The notes: a model not told the origin generated them from the letters alone. DNA of 64,000 nucleotides from Collinsella sp. An268 (GCF_002159765.1 NZ_NFJH01000007.1:62001-126000); one strand, 5' to 3'. Shown: positions 1 to 10,702, numbered from the stretch's first letter. Translations and numbers: made by a program.

Positions 1-1955
<1,955 letters not shown>

Positions 1956-1961
1956 GCGCGT

Positions 1962-2000
1962 CTTACCGATTCCTTACCAAATCCGTCATCTCCCCTTACC
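1962..2000 (+). promoter_or_regulatory. CTTACC triple repeat upstream of sigI
   Basis: The hexamer CTTACC occurs at 1962-1967, 1973-1978 and 1995-2000, twice followed by GA. It sits about 115 bp upstream of the sigma factor start. It could be an activator site or part of an alternative-sigma promoter; no standard -35/-10 pair is obvious. Function is a guess. Confidence 0.25.
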
Positions 2001-2114
2001 GAATGTGCGTCGGCGACCCGGTACGCTCGACGTTCCAGCAGTTTTGACCAATCTGCCCGCGCGACCCCAAAACGCGCGTGCGCGCTGCGCATCCTATGGG
2101 CAGAAGGGGAGACC

Positions 2115-2870
2115 ATGGGCTTGCGGAACGACATTGCCGCGCGCGTGCGGGCGGCGCAGAGAGATGCGCATCGGGCAGATGACCTGGTACGCGACTACCT
2201 GCCGTTCATCAAGGCCGAGACCGCAAAGTTCACGGGGCGAAGCCCCCAAGAGGGGTCTGATGACGAGCTGGGAATCGCTATGTTTGCGTTTCACGAGGCA
2301 GTGATGGCATATGATGCGCGCCGGGGTGCGTTCCTGCCGCTTGCGGCCCGCTTCATCAAAAACCGCCTCATCGACTACCGCCGCCGCGAGGCGCGCCACC
2401 TCACGGTCGTGTCGCTCGACAGCGCAACCGACGACACCGACGGTGACGAGCGTCCCGCTCTGGTGGACCAAATCGCCACTGAACATTCGGATATGGACGA
2501 GGGCATGGTTCGCGAGGCGACGCGAAAAGAGATTCGCGAGCTCGCTGCGCTCCTCGAGACCTACGGCGTGTCGTTTGCTGACGTAGCGGACAACTGCCCT
2601 AAGCAGGACCGCACACTCGAGACCTGCCGGACCGCCATCCGCTATGCGCGCGAGCATTTTGAGCTCATCGAGCAGCTTGAGGCAACGGGTAAGCTACCGC
2701 TTGCCGCCATAGCCTCAGGCGCGGGTGTCGAGCGCAAGACGCTCGAGCGCCACCGTCGCTACCTTGTGGCGATGCTTCTCATCTATACCAACGGCTTCGA
2801 CATCATTCGAGACCACCTCTACAAGTTGGTTGGTGCCGCGCCCGAGGCAGCGGGGGGTGATGCGGCATGA
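2115..2870 (+). CDS. sigI: SigI-family RNA polymerase sigma factor
   Basis: 251 residues. The region 2-like N-terminal part (DLVRDYLPFIKAETAKFTG, then FHEAVMAYDARRGAFLPLAA and FIKNRLIDYRRRE) and the C-terminal part with a helix-turn-helix (KLPLAAIASGAGVERKTLERHRRY) match the sigma-I family of Firmicutes rather than ECF factors. The start at 2115 has a good ribosome site (AGAAGGGGAG). The gene overlaps the next one by ATGA, and that gene encodes an RsgI-type membrane anti-sigma factor, which strongly supports the call. Expected to be held inactive at the membrane by RsgI until a surface signal releases it. Target genes cannot be read from here, apart from a possible link to the adjacent lipoprotein gene. 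Confidence 0.88.
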   Translation: MGLRNDIAARVRAAQRDAHRADDLVRDYLPFIKAETAKFTGRSPQEGSDDELGIAMFAFHEAVMAYDARRGAFLPLAARFIKNRLIDYRRREARHLTVVSLDSATDDTDGDERPALVDQIATEHSDMDEGMVREATRKEIRELAALLETYGVSFADVADNCPKQDRTLETCRTAIRYAREHFELIEQLEATGKLPLAAIASGAGVERKTLERHRRYLVAMLLIYTNGFDIIRDHLYKLVGAAPEAAGGDAA

Positions 2871-3646
2871 GGTACCTGGTGCTCGAGTGCGCTCTGAGCT
2901 TTGCCGTCGTGCTCGACGAAGAGGGCCGCGTGCGGCGCGTGCCCAACCTGGGCTACGCCGTGGGCGAGGTGCGGGAGGATATCTACCTTGCCGATACGCC
3001 CATAGACGACGCCGTGGCCCGGCGCCGCGGTCCGGCGCGCACGGTGTGGTGGCTGGCGGCTGCGGCTTGCCTCTGCGCCGCGATCATCGGCGGTGCGTGG
3101 TCCTGGCAGACGCCGCGAGGTACCGTGCACTTGGAGATCAACCCATCTGTTGCCATTGAGGTCAACCGGTTTGACCGTGTGGTTGGGCTTGCTGGTGAGA
3201 ATGCCGACGGTGAGGCCCTTATCGAGGGCTATTGGTCCTACGGCAAGGAGGCCGAGACGGTGGTCTTTGAGCTCACCGACCGCGCGGCCGACGCGGGGGA
3301 TCTTGCAGCAGGTGGCGCGGTGGCACTTGATGTGGCTTCGGACGACGAACCATGGCGCGCCGAGACCGAGGAGCGTCTGATCGCTGACCTCTCCGCCCAC
3401 GTGGGCGAGGACATCATGGTCGCTCGCAGGGCAGACATCGAGGCCGCGCAGGCAGCTGCTGACGAATTGCCCGAGGAGGTAATCGTCGAGGTGCCCGAGC
3501 CGGAGCCCGCGGACCCCGCACCGGTTGAGGCCGCGCCTGCGCTGGCAGCGCCCGCGCCTGCGCCTGCCCCCGCCCCGACGCCTGAGCCAACCTATAGCGA
3601 TGACAGCGGCTATGGGAACTCCGGCTACAGCGGTTACGACGATTAA
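2867..3646 (+). CDS. rsgI: RsgI-type membrane anti-sigma-I factor
   Basis: 259 residues. Residues 1-55 form the cytoplasmic RsgI N-domain; one membrane span at about 59-80 (WWLAAAACLCAAIIGGAWSW); then the extracytoplasmic RsgI middle domain starting GTVHLEINPSVAIEVN, with an Asn92-Pro93 pair. In characterised RsgI proteins this Asn-Pro bond is self-cleaved during signalling; that it is cleaved here is inference. Residues about 205-240 are a Pro/Ala/Glu linker of the kind that crosses a cell wall, and the last 20 residues are a Tyr/Ser/Gly/Asp tail (SDDSGYGNSGYSGYDD). There is no carbohydrate-binding module as in clostridial cellulolytic RsgIs. Translationally coupled to sigI. Confidence 0.85.
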   Translation: MRYLVLECALSFAVVLDEEGRVRRVPNLGYAVGEVREDIYLADTPIDDAVARRRGPARTVWWLAAAACLCAAIIGGAWSWQTPRGTVHLEINPSVAIEVNRFDRVVGLAGENADGEALIEGYWSYGKEAETVVFELTDRAADAGDLAAGGAVALDVASDDEPWRAETEERLIADLSAHVGEDIMVARRADIEAAQAAADELPEEVIVEVPEPEPADPAPVEAAPALAAPAPAPAPAPTPEPTYSDDSGYGNSGYSGYDD

Positions 3647-3790
3647 CGCTCGCGTTCTGGCTTCTCCTGCGTAGCGGCAAGAAAAAAGTCCAAAAAAGTA
3701 CTCGTGCGACCCCGGTTTGGGAATGGGTCCTCCGCAACCTATCACTGTCAGAAGGGAAGACCGGAAGAACCGGTGACCAAAGGAGGAAAC

Positions 3791-4834
3791 ATGTTGGCTA
3801 CAAGGACTCTCTCCCGCATCGCAGGCATCGGCGTGTGCGCTGCCCTGATAGCCGGGCTTAGCGGCTGCGGAACGCTGCTCCCCTCAACTCCCTCGGGTAA
3901 TGGCACGGCGGCCATCGGTAGCGTTCTTTTGAGCGTGAACCCCGAGATTGAGATCGCCTATGACAGCCAGGGTGACGTGGTGGCGGTTTCTGGCGCCAAT
4001 GAGGACGGCAAGAGCGTGCTTGCCGATTTTGACAACGCTATCGGTCGGCCGGCGACGATGGTTGCGGGTGAGCTCGTCGGCGAGATTGATGACGATGGCT
4101 ACTTTGAGAACGGCATCGGCGGGCGCGAGCGCAATATCGTTCTCAAGATCGCGGACGGGTCGCGGGCGCCTTCCGATAGCTTTATGGATGACATGGCGGC
4201 AAGTGTGCAGAGGGCGGCAAGCGACCGCGGTTTGGGCTCGAGCGCCTACGCCATCGGAGATGACGACCTGGACGATACCGGACTCATCGGCATCGATGCT
4301 GCCAAGCAGCTGGTATTGGGGCAGCTGGGACTCGATCCGGCGACGGTGACCTTCCACGAGCACGAGTATGAACTCGATGACGGCGTGTACGAGCTCGAAT
4401 TCACAGCGAACGGCACCGAATACGATTTTGAGGTTGACGCCAGTACCGGCAAGGTGCTCGAGGCCGACTTTGACCGCAACGATGACTGGGACGACCGCGA
4501 TACGTGGGATGATGGCAATTCTGGCTACGACGACGGCAACTCAGCATACGACGATGGAAGCTCGGCCTATGACGACGATATGGGCGACCACGACGACGGA
4601 AATTCCGCGTATGACGACGGCGCGAGCGACTACGGCGTGACCGCAACGGTCTCGACCGCCGCTCCCGCCCCAGCTCCCGCTCCGGAGCCCACTCCAGCAC
4701 CCGCTCCCGCCCCGTCATCCTCTTACGATAGCGACAGTGGGTATGACTACGACAGCGGATACGATTACGATGACGGAAACTCGGGCTACGACTCTGATAG
4801 CGGCTACGACGCTGACAGCGGATACGACGATTAG
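3791..4834 (+). CDS. lipoprotein with RsgI-like Asn-Pro motif, PepSY domain and DSGYD tail
   Basis: 347 residues from the ATG at 3791, chosen because AAAGGAGG lies just upstream and a lipoprotein signal (LIAGLSGCG, Cys26) follows directly. Residues 43-110 (GSVLLSVNPEIEIAYDSQGD) resemble the RsgI middle domain, including an Asn50-Pro51 pair. Residues about 168-225 form a PepSY-like domain (AAKQLVLGQLGLDPATV ... YDFEVDASTGKVLEA). The last 110 residues are low complexity: repeats of the type DDGNSAYDDG and DSGYD around an Ala/Pro block. The neighbour RsgI ends in the same kind of tail. 144 bp separate it from rsgI, so it may have its own promoter. Likely an envelope partner or target of the SigI system; function unknown. 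Confidence 0.75.
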   Translation: MLATRTLSRIAGIGVCAALIAGLSGCGTLLPSTPSGNGTAAIGSVLLSVNPEIEIAYDSQGDVVAVSGANEDGKSVLADFDNAIGRPATMVAGELVGEIDDDGYFENGIGGRERNIVLKIADGSRAPSDSFMDDMAASVQRAASDRGLGSSAYAIGDDDLDDTGLIGIDAAKQLVLGQLGLDPATVTFHEHEYELDDGVYELEFTANGTEYDFEVDASTGKVLEADFDRNDDWDDRDTWDDGNSGYDDGNSAYDDGSSAYDDDMGDHDDGNSAYDDGASDYGVTATVSTAAPAPAPAPEPTPAPAPAPSSSYDSDSGYDYDSGYDYDDGNSGYDSDSGYDADSGYDD

Positions 4835-4854
4835 CGCATCTGAAAGTCTCCTAC

Positions 4855-4883
4855 AGGGGCGGCCCCAGCGGTTGCCCCTTTCG
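4855..4883 (+). terminator. probable terminator after lipoprotein gene
   Basis: AGGGGC at 4855-4860 pairs with GCCCCT at 4874-4879, with some inner pairing, followed by TTTC. It lies 20 bp after the lipoprotein stop. Short T-run, so only probable. Confidence 0.5.
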
Positions 4884-4965
4884 CATGTAGTGAGAACGCG
4901 TTTATCGCAACCGGCAAAACGATTCTCTGTCGGTTGCAAGATAGTGACAAGCTGGCGCAACTGTC

Positions 4966-4995
4966 TTGACAGGCGTGGTAGCGTGAAGTAATAAT
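4966..4995 (+). promoter_or_regulatory. promoter of the marR-ABC exporter operon
   Basis: TTGACA at 4966-4971 and AATAAT at 4990-4995 with an 18-bp spacer, 40 bp upstream of the MarR start. A near-consensus housekeeping promoter whose -10 end touches the operator palindrome. Confidence 0.7.
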
Positions 4996-5021
4996 TGATA
5001 AGTCAACAATTGACATATCAA
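4995..5021 (+). promoter_or_regulatory. 27-bp palindromic MarR operator
   Basis: TTGATAAGTCAA, three bases, then TTGACATATCAA: the 12-bp half-sites are inverted copies with one mismatch. It lies between the -10 box and the ribosome site of marR, where bound repressor would block transcription. MarR dimers typically bind such TTG-rich palindromes, so autoregulation is inferred. Confidence 0.75.
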
Positions 5022-5036
5022 GTATTGCGAGGAGCT

Positions 5037-5636
5037 ATGCAAGACAACGAACGTGCAAATTCCCCAGAGGCAGACGCAACCGATCAAGTCAATCTTGGTG
5101 CCTACCGCATGCTGCTCTTTAGGGCGTCTCATGCGCAAAAACAGCTGCTTCACCCCTATATGGCAAGCATTGGGTTGGGTACCGGTCAGCCCAAGCTGCT
5201 GAGCTACTTGGCCGAGAACGGTTCCTGCACGCCCCGCGAGCTCGCCGACTTTTACGAGCTCGATCCAGCGGGCGTCTCGCGCATGCTCGACGCACTTGAG
5301 CGCAAGGGCTTTGTGAGTTTTGCTCCGCATGCGGACGACCGTCGCTGCAAGGTGGTTTCGCTAACCAGCGAGGGGGAGCGCGTCGCCCGCGCGTGGAACG
5401 CCGCATGCGTGGAGGAGGCACGCGCCATGCTCGACGGCTTTACGCCCAAGGAACGCGAGGCGTTTGCCGACTACCTGCGCCGCGCGCACGCGAACCTGCG
5501 CACCTACGGGCAGAAGCTCGCTGCCGCCGCGGCAGATAGTCAGGCCACCGGCCGCATACCCGCCGAGCCCGGCGCGAGTGAGGCGCCCGGCGCGAGCGAG
5601 GCACTCGGTGCAGGGGAGGCGACCTCCCGTGCATGA
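5037..5636 (+). CDS. MarR-family transcriptional regulator
   Basis: 199 residues from the ATG at 5037 (GAGGAGCT just upstream; an in-frame TTG at 4995 falls inside the operator and is unlikely). Winged helix-turn-helix: GSCTPRELADFYELDPAGVSRMLDALERKGFV then the wing HADDRRCKVVSLTSEG. Flanking helices would form the dimer interface. The C-terminus is a short Gly/Ala/Ser-rich repeat (GASEAPGASEALGAGEA). Its stop overlaps the start of the ABC exporter gene by eight bases, so it probably represses its own operon and the transporter in response to a transported or toxic small molecule; the ligand is unknown. Confidence 0.88.
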   Translation: MQDNERANSPEADATDQVNLGAYRMLLFRASHAQKQLLHPYMASIGLGTGQPKLLSYLAENGSCTPRELADFYELDPAGVSRMLDALERKGFVSFAPHADDRRCKVVSLTSEGERVARAWNAACVEEARAMLDGFTPKEREAFADYLRRAHANLRTYGQKLAAAAADSQATGRIPAEPGASEAPGASEALGAGEATSRA

Positions 5637-7416
5637 GATCGGACGCATCGTCTCCTATCTGGGGCACTATCGCAAAGATGCCATCCTCGGCATTCTGCTC
5701 GTGGTCATCGAAAGCGCCTTTGAGATGGTCATCCCCATCCTCATGGCGGACATCATCGACGTTGGCGTTGCCCAGCGCGACCTCGCCTACATCACCCGGC
5801 AGGGCATGCTCATGGGCGTATGCGCCATCCTCGCCCTCATCACCGGGCTTCTCTATGCGCGCTATGCCGCCCGCGCCTCGTACGGTTTGGGGGCGCACCT
5901 GCGCGCCGCTGAGTACGAGCGCGTGCAGGAGTACTCGTTTGCAAACCTCGATCACTTTGAGACGTCATCGCTCATCACGCGCATGACCACCGACGTAACC
6001 GTCATCCAAAACGCCCTCAACGCAGGCTTTCGCCCCATGGTGCGAGGGCCGGTGATGCTCGTTATCGGCTTTGCGCTCGCGTTTTACCTCAACGCGGAGC
6101 TCGCGCTGGTGTTTTGCGCCGTGGTGCCGGTCATGGCGATCGCCATCGTGGTGATCGTCCGCCGCGTGAGCCCGCTGTACGGCGTGCTGCAGGCCACGGT
6201 CGACAAGCTGAACGATGTGGTGCAGGAGATGCTCACGGCGGTCCGCGCGGTCAAGGCCTACGTCCGCGGCGACTACGAGTGCGAGGAGTTCCGCCGCGTG
6301 AACGAGGGGCTCGCCGCCACAAGCGAGCGGACCTTCCGCCTGGCGGTCTTCAACATGCCCGTGCTCTATGTATCGATGTACACGGCCACGACCCTCATCA
6401 TGTGGTTTGGCGGGCAGATGATTTTGGGCGGGGCGCTTCAGGTGGGCGAGCTCACGGGCTTTCTCTCCTACGTCATGCAGATCCTCAACTCGCTCATCAT
6501 GATTTCCAATGTGTTTTTGCTGCTTACGCGTTCGCTGGCGAGCGTGCACCGCATCTCTGAGGTACTGGACGAGCCCGTTGATCTCACCTCGCCGAAGGGT
6601 GCGCTGACCGAGGTTGCGGACGGATCGGTTGTTTTTGACGATGTCTCCTTCAAGTACCGCGCTGACGCGCAGGAGTACGTGCTCGAGCACATTTCGCTCG
6701 CCATTCCCGCTGGCGCCACGGTGGGCATCCTCGGCGGCACGGGCTCGGGCAAGACTACGCTTGTGCAGCTGATTCCGCGTCTCTACGATGCGACTGAGGG
6801 TGAGGTCCGCGTAGGCGGGCGTGACGTGCGTGCCTATGACCTCGCCGCCCTGCGCGACGCGGTTGCCATCGTGCTGCAGAAAAACGTGCTCTTCTCGGGC
6901 ACGGTGCGTGAGAACCTGCGTTGGGGCAACCCCAAGGCGACCGACGAGGAGCTTTTGGCGGCCTGCCGGCAGGCGCGGGTGGACGAGTTTCTCGACCGTT
7001 TGCCGGGTGGTCTCGACTACGACCTCGGCCAGGGCGGCGTGAACGTCTCCGGCGGTCAGAAGCAGCGTCTCTGCATTGCACGCGCGCTTCTGAAGCACCC
7101 CAAGGTCATCATTTTTGACGACTCAACGAGCGCGGTTGACATGGCGACGGACGCACAGATTCGCGCCGCGCTTGCCGAGCTCACCGGTGTGACCAAGATC
7201 ATCATCGCTCAGCGCGTGAACTCGGTGGAAGACGCCGACCAGATCATCGTGCTCGACGACGGCCGTGTGAGCGCCGTTGGCACGCACGACGAACTCCTCG
7301 CCAGCTCCGAGATCTACCGCGAGATCTACACCTCGCAGCAATACGGCACAGTTGGGGACGGGGCCGTTTCGTGCACTGCGACAGGCACCCCCGCCTCGAA
7401 GGGAGGTGAGCGCTAA
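5629..7416 (+). CDS. ABC exporter half-transporter, degenerate-ATPase subunit
   Basis: 595 residues from GTG 5629 (GGGGAGG ten bases upstream; overlaps marR). N-terminal six-helix type-IV exporter membrane domain, then the nucleotide-binding domain: Walker A GGTGSGKTT near residue 370, signature VSGGQKQR, Walker B VIIFDD. Asp498 stands where the catalytic Glu should be, and the switch His is Gln528 (IIIAQR). These two changes are the hallmark of the degenerate half of heterodimeric exporters of the TM287/288, LmrCD and BmrCD type. Its own signature is canonical, so it would complete the active site of the partner encoded immediately downstream. The last ~20 residues contain a dispersed-repeat copy (GTVGDGAVSC). 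Confidence 0.92.
   Translation: MHEIGRIVSYLGHYRKDAILGILLVVIESAFEMVIPILMADIIDVGVAQRDLAYITRQGMLMGVCAILALITGLLYARYAARASYGLGAHLRAAEYERVQEYSFANLDHFETSSLITRMTTDVTVIQNALNAGFRPMVRGPVMLVIGFALAFYLNAELALVFCAVVPVMAIAIVVIVRRVSPLYGVLQATVDKLNDVVQEMLTAVRAVKAYVRGDYECEEFRRVNEGLAATSERTFRLAVFNMPVLYVSMYTATTLIMWFGGQMILGGALQVGELTGFLSYVMQILNSLIMISNVFLLLTRSLASVHRISEVLDEPVDLTSPKGALTEVADGSVVFDDVSFKYRADAQEYVLEHISLAIPAGATVGILGGTGSGKTTLVQLIPRLYDATEGEVRVGGRDVRAYDLAALRDAVAIVLQKNVLFSGTVRENLRWGNPKATDEELLAACRQARVDEFLDRLPGGLDYDLGQGGVNVSGGQKQRLCIARALLKHPKVIIFDDSTSAVDMATDAQIRAALAELTGVTKIIIAQRVNSVEDADQIIVLDDGRVSAVGTHDELLASSEIYREIYTSQQYGTVGDGAVSCTATGTPASKGGER
7346..7374 (+). repeat. dispersed GGGGACGGGG repeat, in frame at ABC gene 3' end
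   Basis: Core TTGGGGACGGGGCCGTTT bounded by GCAC and GTGC. It lies within the last codons of the first ABC exporter gene and encodes VGDGAVSC. Same family as the copies at 8514, 21486, 21564, 31317 and 34341-34550. Confidence 0.75.
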
Positions 7417-9458
7417 TGCCGGCACCGGGAAACAAGCCCAAAAATCTCCTGCATACCCTGCACGAGCTCATGTCCTATCTGGGTCGTCACAAGCTGCTCT
7501 TCTTGGCTGTGGCGATGCTCGTCACCATCTCTGCGGTGGCCAACCTCGTCGGGACCTATATGATTCGCCCCGTGGTGGATGCGCTCGCCGCGGGCAACTA
7601 CGAGGCCTTCGTCAAAAACATCCTGCTCACCGCTGCCATCTATTGCGCGGGCGTACTCGCCACCTTTGGCTACACCCAAACGATGGTGCACGCCGGGCAG
7701 AAGGTGCTTGTCGATATCCGCCGCGACCTCTTTGCGCACATCCAGACGCTGCCGCTGCGCTACTTTGACTCGCGCAGCCGCGGCGACATCATGAGCTACT
7801 TCACCAACGACGTCGACACCGTGGCAGAGGCCATGAACAACAGCTTTGCCATGGTCATCCAGAGCTTCATCATGATCGTGGGCACGCTCACCATGATCTT
7901 TATCTTGAACTGGCGACTCTCGCTTATTGTGGTCGTGGGCTATGCGGTGATGTTTGCCTACATCAGCTTCTCCACCCGCCGCAGCCGCCGGTACTTCCAA
8001 AAGCAGCAGGCGGTGCTCGGCGAGCTCGATGGCTATGTGGAGGAGATGGTCACCGGCCAAAAGGTCGTAAAGGTCTTTAACCACGAGTCAGCCAACGTGG
8101 CGGAGTTTGGCGATAAGAACGAGCAGCTGCGCGTCGCCGGTACGGGCGCGCAGGCCTACGCTGCGTCGATGATCCCCGCTGTGGTATCCATCAGCTACGT
8201 GAACTACGCCATTGTGGCGGCGGTCGGTGGCTGGATGGCCATTACCGGCGCGACCGACGTGGGCGCGCTCGCGAGCTACCTGGTCTTTGTGCGCCAGACC
8301 GCTATGCCCATCAACCAGTTCACGCAGCAGTCGAACTTCCTGCTCTCGGCGCTTGCCGGCGCGGAGCGCGTCTTTGCCGCCATGCACGAGAGGCCCGAGG
8401 TGGACGAGGGCCGCGTGCGACTCGAGCAGACGGGTCGCGGCTCTTGGGTATGGCGCATTCCCGAGGGTTGGGGTATCGGCGCCTGGGGCTCGCTTGTAAA
8501 AGTCGCTGACGGGTGCACAAATGGGGACGGGGTCGTTTCGTGCAGCTCAGCTGGCCTCGCGGCCGGCCCGGTAGCCCCCTCGCCAGCTCCCGAGTCGGAC
8601 AATGCGGCGCGCTCTGAGGTTCCCGCCGCTACCGCTGCGCCGGCTGCCCTCGAGGCGGGCGCCAAGGTGGGTGCCACCGCGCGCGGCGTCGATGGCACGC
8701 TGCTGGCCGTGGGCGCGCTGCCGCTTTGCGGCGACGTGCGCTTCCATAACGTGAGCTTTGGGTACGAGCCCGGTCACGAGGTGCTCCACGACATCAACCT
8801 GTTTGCGAAGCCGGGGCAGACCATCGCGTTTGTGGGGTCGACGGGCGCCGGCAAGACGACCATCACCAACCTCATCAACCGCTTCTACGACGTGCAGACC
8901 GGCGAGATCACCTTCGATGGCATCAACGTCAAGAACATCGAGAAGGACTCGCTGCGCCGTTCGCTCGGTATTGTTTTGCAGGACACGCACCTGTTTACGG
9001 GCACCATTGCAGATAACATTCGCTTCGGCAAGCTCGACGCCACCGACGAGGAGGTGCGCGCGGCGGCTCGCATCGCCAACGCGGACAGCTTCATCCGTCG
9101 CCTGCCGCGGGGGTACGACACCATGGTCACCTCGGACGGTGCGAACCTCTCCCAAGGCCAGCGCCAGCTTCTCGCCATCGCGCGCGCCGCGGTTGCCGAT
9201 CCTCCGGTGCTGATCTTGGACGAGGCGACCTCCTCGATCGATACGCGCACCGAGATGCTCATCAGCCGCGGCATGAGGCAGCTCATGGAGGGCCGCACGA
9301 CCTTCATGATCGCGCACCGTCTCTCCACCGTGCGCGACGCCGACGCCATCATGGTGCTCGACCACGGCCGCATCATCGAGCGCGGCACGCATGATGAGCT
9401 CTACGCGCTCGGCGGCACGTACTGGGAGCTCTGTCAGGGGCTCAAGGAGCTGGATTAG
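7416..9458 (+). CDS. ABC exporter half-transporter, catalytically competent subunit
   Basis: 680 residues; ATG overlaps the previous stop (TAATG) after GGGAGGTGAG, so the two halves are made together. Six-helix membrane domain (about 20-320), then the nucleotide-binding domain with Walker A GSTGAGKTT, Walker B LILDE (Glu603) and switch His634. Its signature is LSQGQ instead of LSGGQ, which fits it completing the degenerate site of the partner. Between the domains sits an unusual ~85-residue Ala/Pro/Gly-rich insertion (about 345-430) that makes it longer than the usual 580-600 residues and contains a repeat-derived stretch (NGDGVVSC). Probably a multidrug or lipid exporter; substrate unknown. 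Confidence 0.92.
   Translation: MPAPGNKPKNLLHTLHELMSYLGRHKLLFLAVAMLVTISAVANLVGTYMIRPVVDALAAGNYEAFVKNILLTAAIYCAGVLATFGYTQTMVHAGQKVLVDIRRDLFAHIQTLPLRYFDSRSRGDIMSYFTNDVDTVAEAMNNSFAMVIQSFIMIVGTLTMIFILNWRLSLIVVVGYAVMFAYISFSTRRSRRYFQKQQAVLGELDGYVEEMVTGQKVVKVFNHESANVAEFGDKNEQLRVAGTGAQAYAASMIPAVVSISYVNYAIVAAVGGWMAITGATDVGALASYLVFVRQTAMPINQFTQQSNFLLSALAGAERVFAAMHERPEVDEGRVRLEQTGRGSWVWRIPEGWGIGAWGSLVKVADGCTNGDGVVSCSSAGLAAGPVAPSPAPESDNAARSEVPAATAAPAALEAGAKVGATARGVDGTLLAVGALPLCGDVRFHNVSFGYEPGHEVLHDINLFAKPGQTIAFVGSTGAGKTTITNLINRFYDVQTGEITFDGINVKNIEKDSLRRSLGIVLQDTHLFTGTIADNIRFGKLDATDEEVRAAARIANADSFIRRLPRGYDTMVTSDGANLSQGQRQLLAIARAAVADPPVLILDEATSSIDTRTEMLISRGMRQLMEGRTTFMIAHRLSTVRDADAIMVLDHGRIIERGTHDELYALGGTYWELCQGLKELD
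8514..8544 (+). repeat. dispersed GGGGACGGGGTC repeat, in frame inside ABC linker
   Basis: Core AAATGGGGACGGGGTCGTTT with complementary ends TGCAC and GTGCA. It encodes NGDGVVSC in the insertion between membrane and ATPase domains of the second exporter subunit. Confidence 0.8.
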
Positions 9459-9605
9459 CGCCCGCGGGCGGCCGCGGCCCCTCGTGCCCAAGCCGCCCGG
9501 GCCCGTGCCCGCCGGGGCGGCCGTATGCGTCGCGGGCCTGTGCGATTGCGCTCGATTCATTCTGATGCGAGAATAATGCTGGAATCGAGACGAGGGGAGA
9601 TGCGC

Positions 9606-10697
9606 ATGACGGAAGAGCTGCACGACGGCTTCGGTCGCGGTATCACCTACCTGCGCATCGCCGTGACGGACAAGTGCAACTTCCGCTGCGTGTACTGCAT
9701 GCCCGAGGAGGGCGTGCCCGCCCGCGCGCATGACGAGCTGCTTTCTGCCGAGGAGATCGCCCGATTCGTGCGCATCGCCGCCGCCGAGGGCGTCCGCCGC
9801 GTGCGCCTGACCGGGGGAGAGCCGCTTGTCTCGCATCGCATCGTGCCGCTCATCCGCGACCTTCGCGCCATCCCCGAGATCGAGGACATATCGCTCACCA
9901 CCAACGGCGCGCTGCTGCCGCGCATGGCCGCCGAGCTCAGGGACGCCGGGCTCGATCGCGTGAATATCTCGCTCGATACGCTCGACCCTGCCCAGTTCTC
10001 GGCCATCACACGTCTCGGCCGTCTCGAGCAGACGCTCGCCGGGATCGACGCCGCGCTCGCGGGCGGCTTCGCGCCCGTGAAGGTCAACTGCGTGGTCGTC
10101 CGTCGGCTCGAGCAGGACGTCTTCGGTCTTGCCCGGCTCTCGCTCGAGCGGCCGGTGCACGTGCGCTTCATAGAGTACATGCCCATCGGCAACGAGAAGA
10201 CCGGGGTCGACCGGGCGCACGATGCCGCCGAGGACCTTGCGCGCGGCAAGACCGCCGATCCGCACTGCCCGGGCGGCGTCGATGCATCTGCCTGGGACGC
10301 GAGCGACACCGTCCCGTCCGCGGAGCTGTGCGAGCGCATCGCACGCGCCGGCGAGGCGGCCGGTGTGGGCGCGCTCGAGCCGGTCGCCGCCGGCAGCGGG
10401 CCGACTGGGGCGGGGCCGGCCGCGTACTGGCGCTTCCCCGGCGCCGCGGGCACCGTCGGCTTCATCTCCGCCATGTCCAACCACTTCTGCTCGTCGTGCA
10501 ACCGCATGCGCCTGACGGCGGACGGCGCCATTCGCCCCTGCCTCTTCTCCGATGCCGAGTACCGCGTCCGGGACGCCCTGCGCGCTGGCGACGACGCGGC
10601 GGTCGCGGCGATCTGGCGCGACGCGGTGGCGCACAAGCCCGAGGAGCACCATGTCATCAACGGGACGGAGCGCTTCATGTCCCAGATCGGAGGATGA
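9606..10697 (+). CDS. moaA: GTP 3',8-cyclase MoaA
   Basis: 363 residues from ATG 9606 (GAGGGGAG seven bases upstream; the ATG at 9600 abuts the ribosome site). Radical SAM enzyme for the first step of molybdenum cofactor synthesis, acting with MoaC. Seen: [10 protein letters not shown] (SAM cluster Cys), TGGEPL, the C-terminal second cluster ([18 protein letters not shown]) and the terminal Gly-Gly needed for catalysis. An extra ~70-residue Ala/Gly-rich stretch (about 205-280, including [18 protein letters not shown]) lies before the C-terminal cluster. Weak promoter candidate upstream (TTGCGC near 9546). Followed by moaC-mobB with overlapping/adjacent start. Confidence 0.95.
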   Translation: MTEELHDGFGRGITYLRIAVTDKCNFRCVYCMPEEGVPARAHDELLSAEEIARFVRIAAAEGVRRVRLTGGEPLVSHRIVPLIRDLRAIPEIEDISLTTNGALLPRMAAELRDAGLDRVNISLDTLDPAQFSAITRLGRLEQTLAGIDAALAGGFAPVKVNCVVVRRLEQDVFGLARLSLERPVHVRFIEYMPIGNEKTGVDRAHDAAEDLARGKTADPHCPGGVDASAWDASDTVPSAELCERIARAGEAAGVGALEPVAAGSGPTGAGPAAYWRFPGAAGTVGFISAMSNHFCSSCNRMRLTADGAIRPCLFSDAEYRVRDALRAGDDAAVAAIWRDAVAHKPEEHHVINGTERFMSQIGG

Positions 10698-10702
10698 GGG
10701 CC

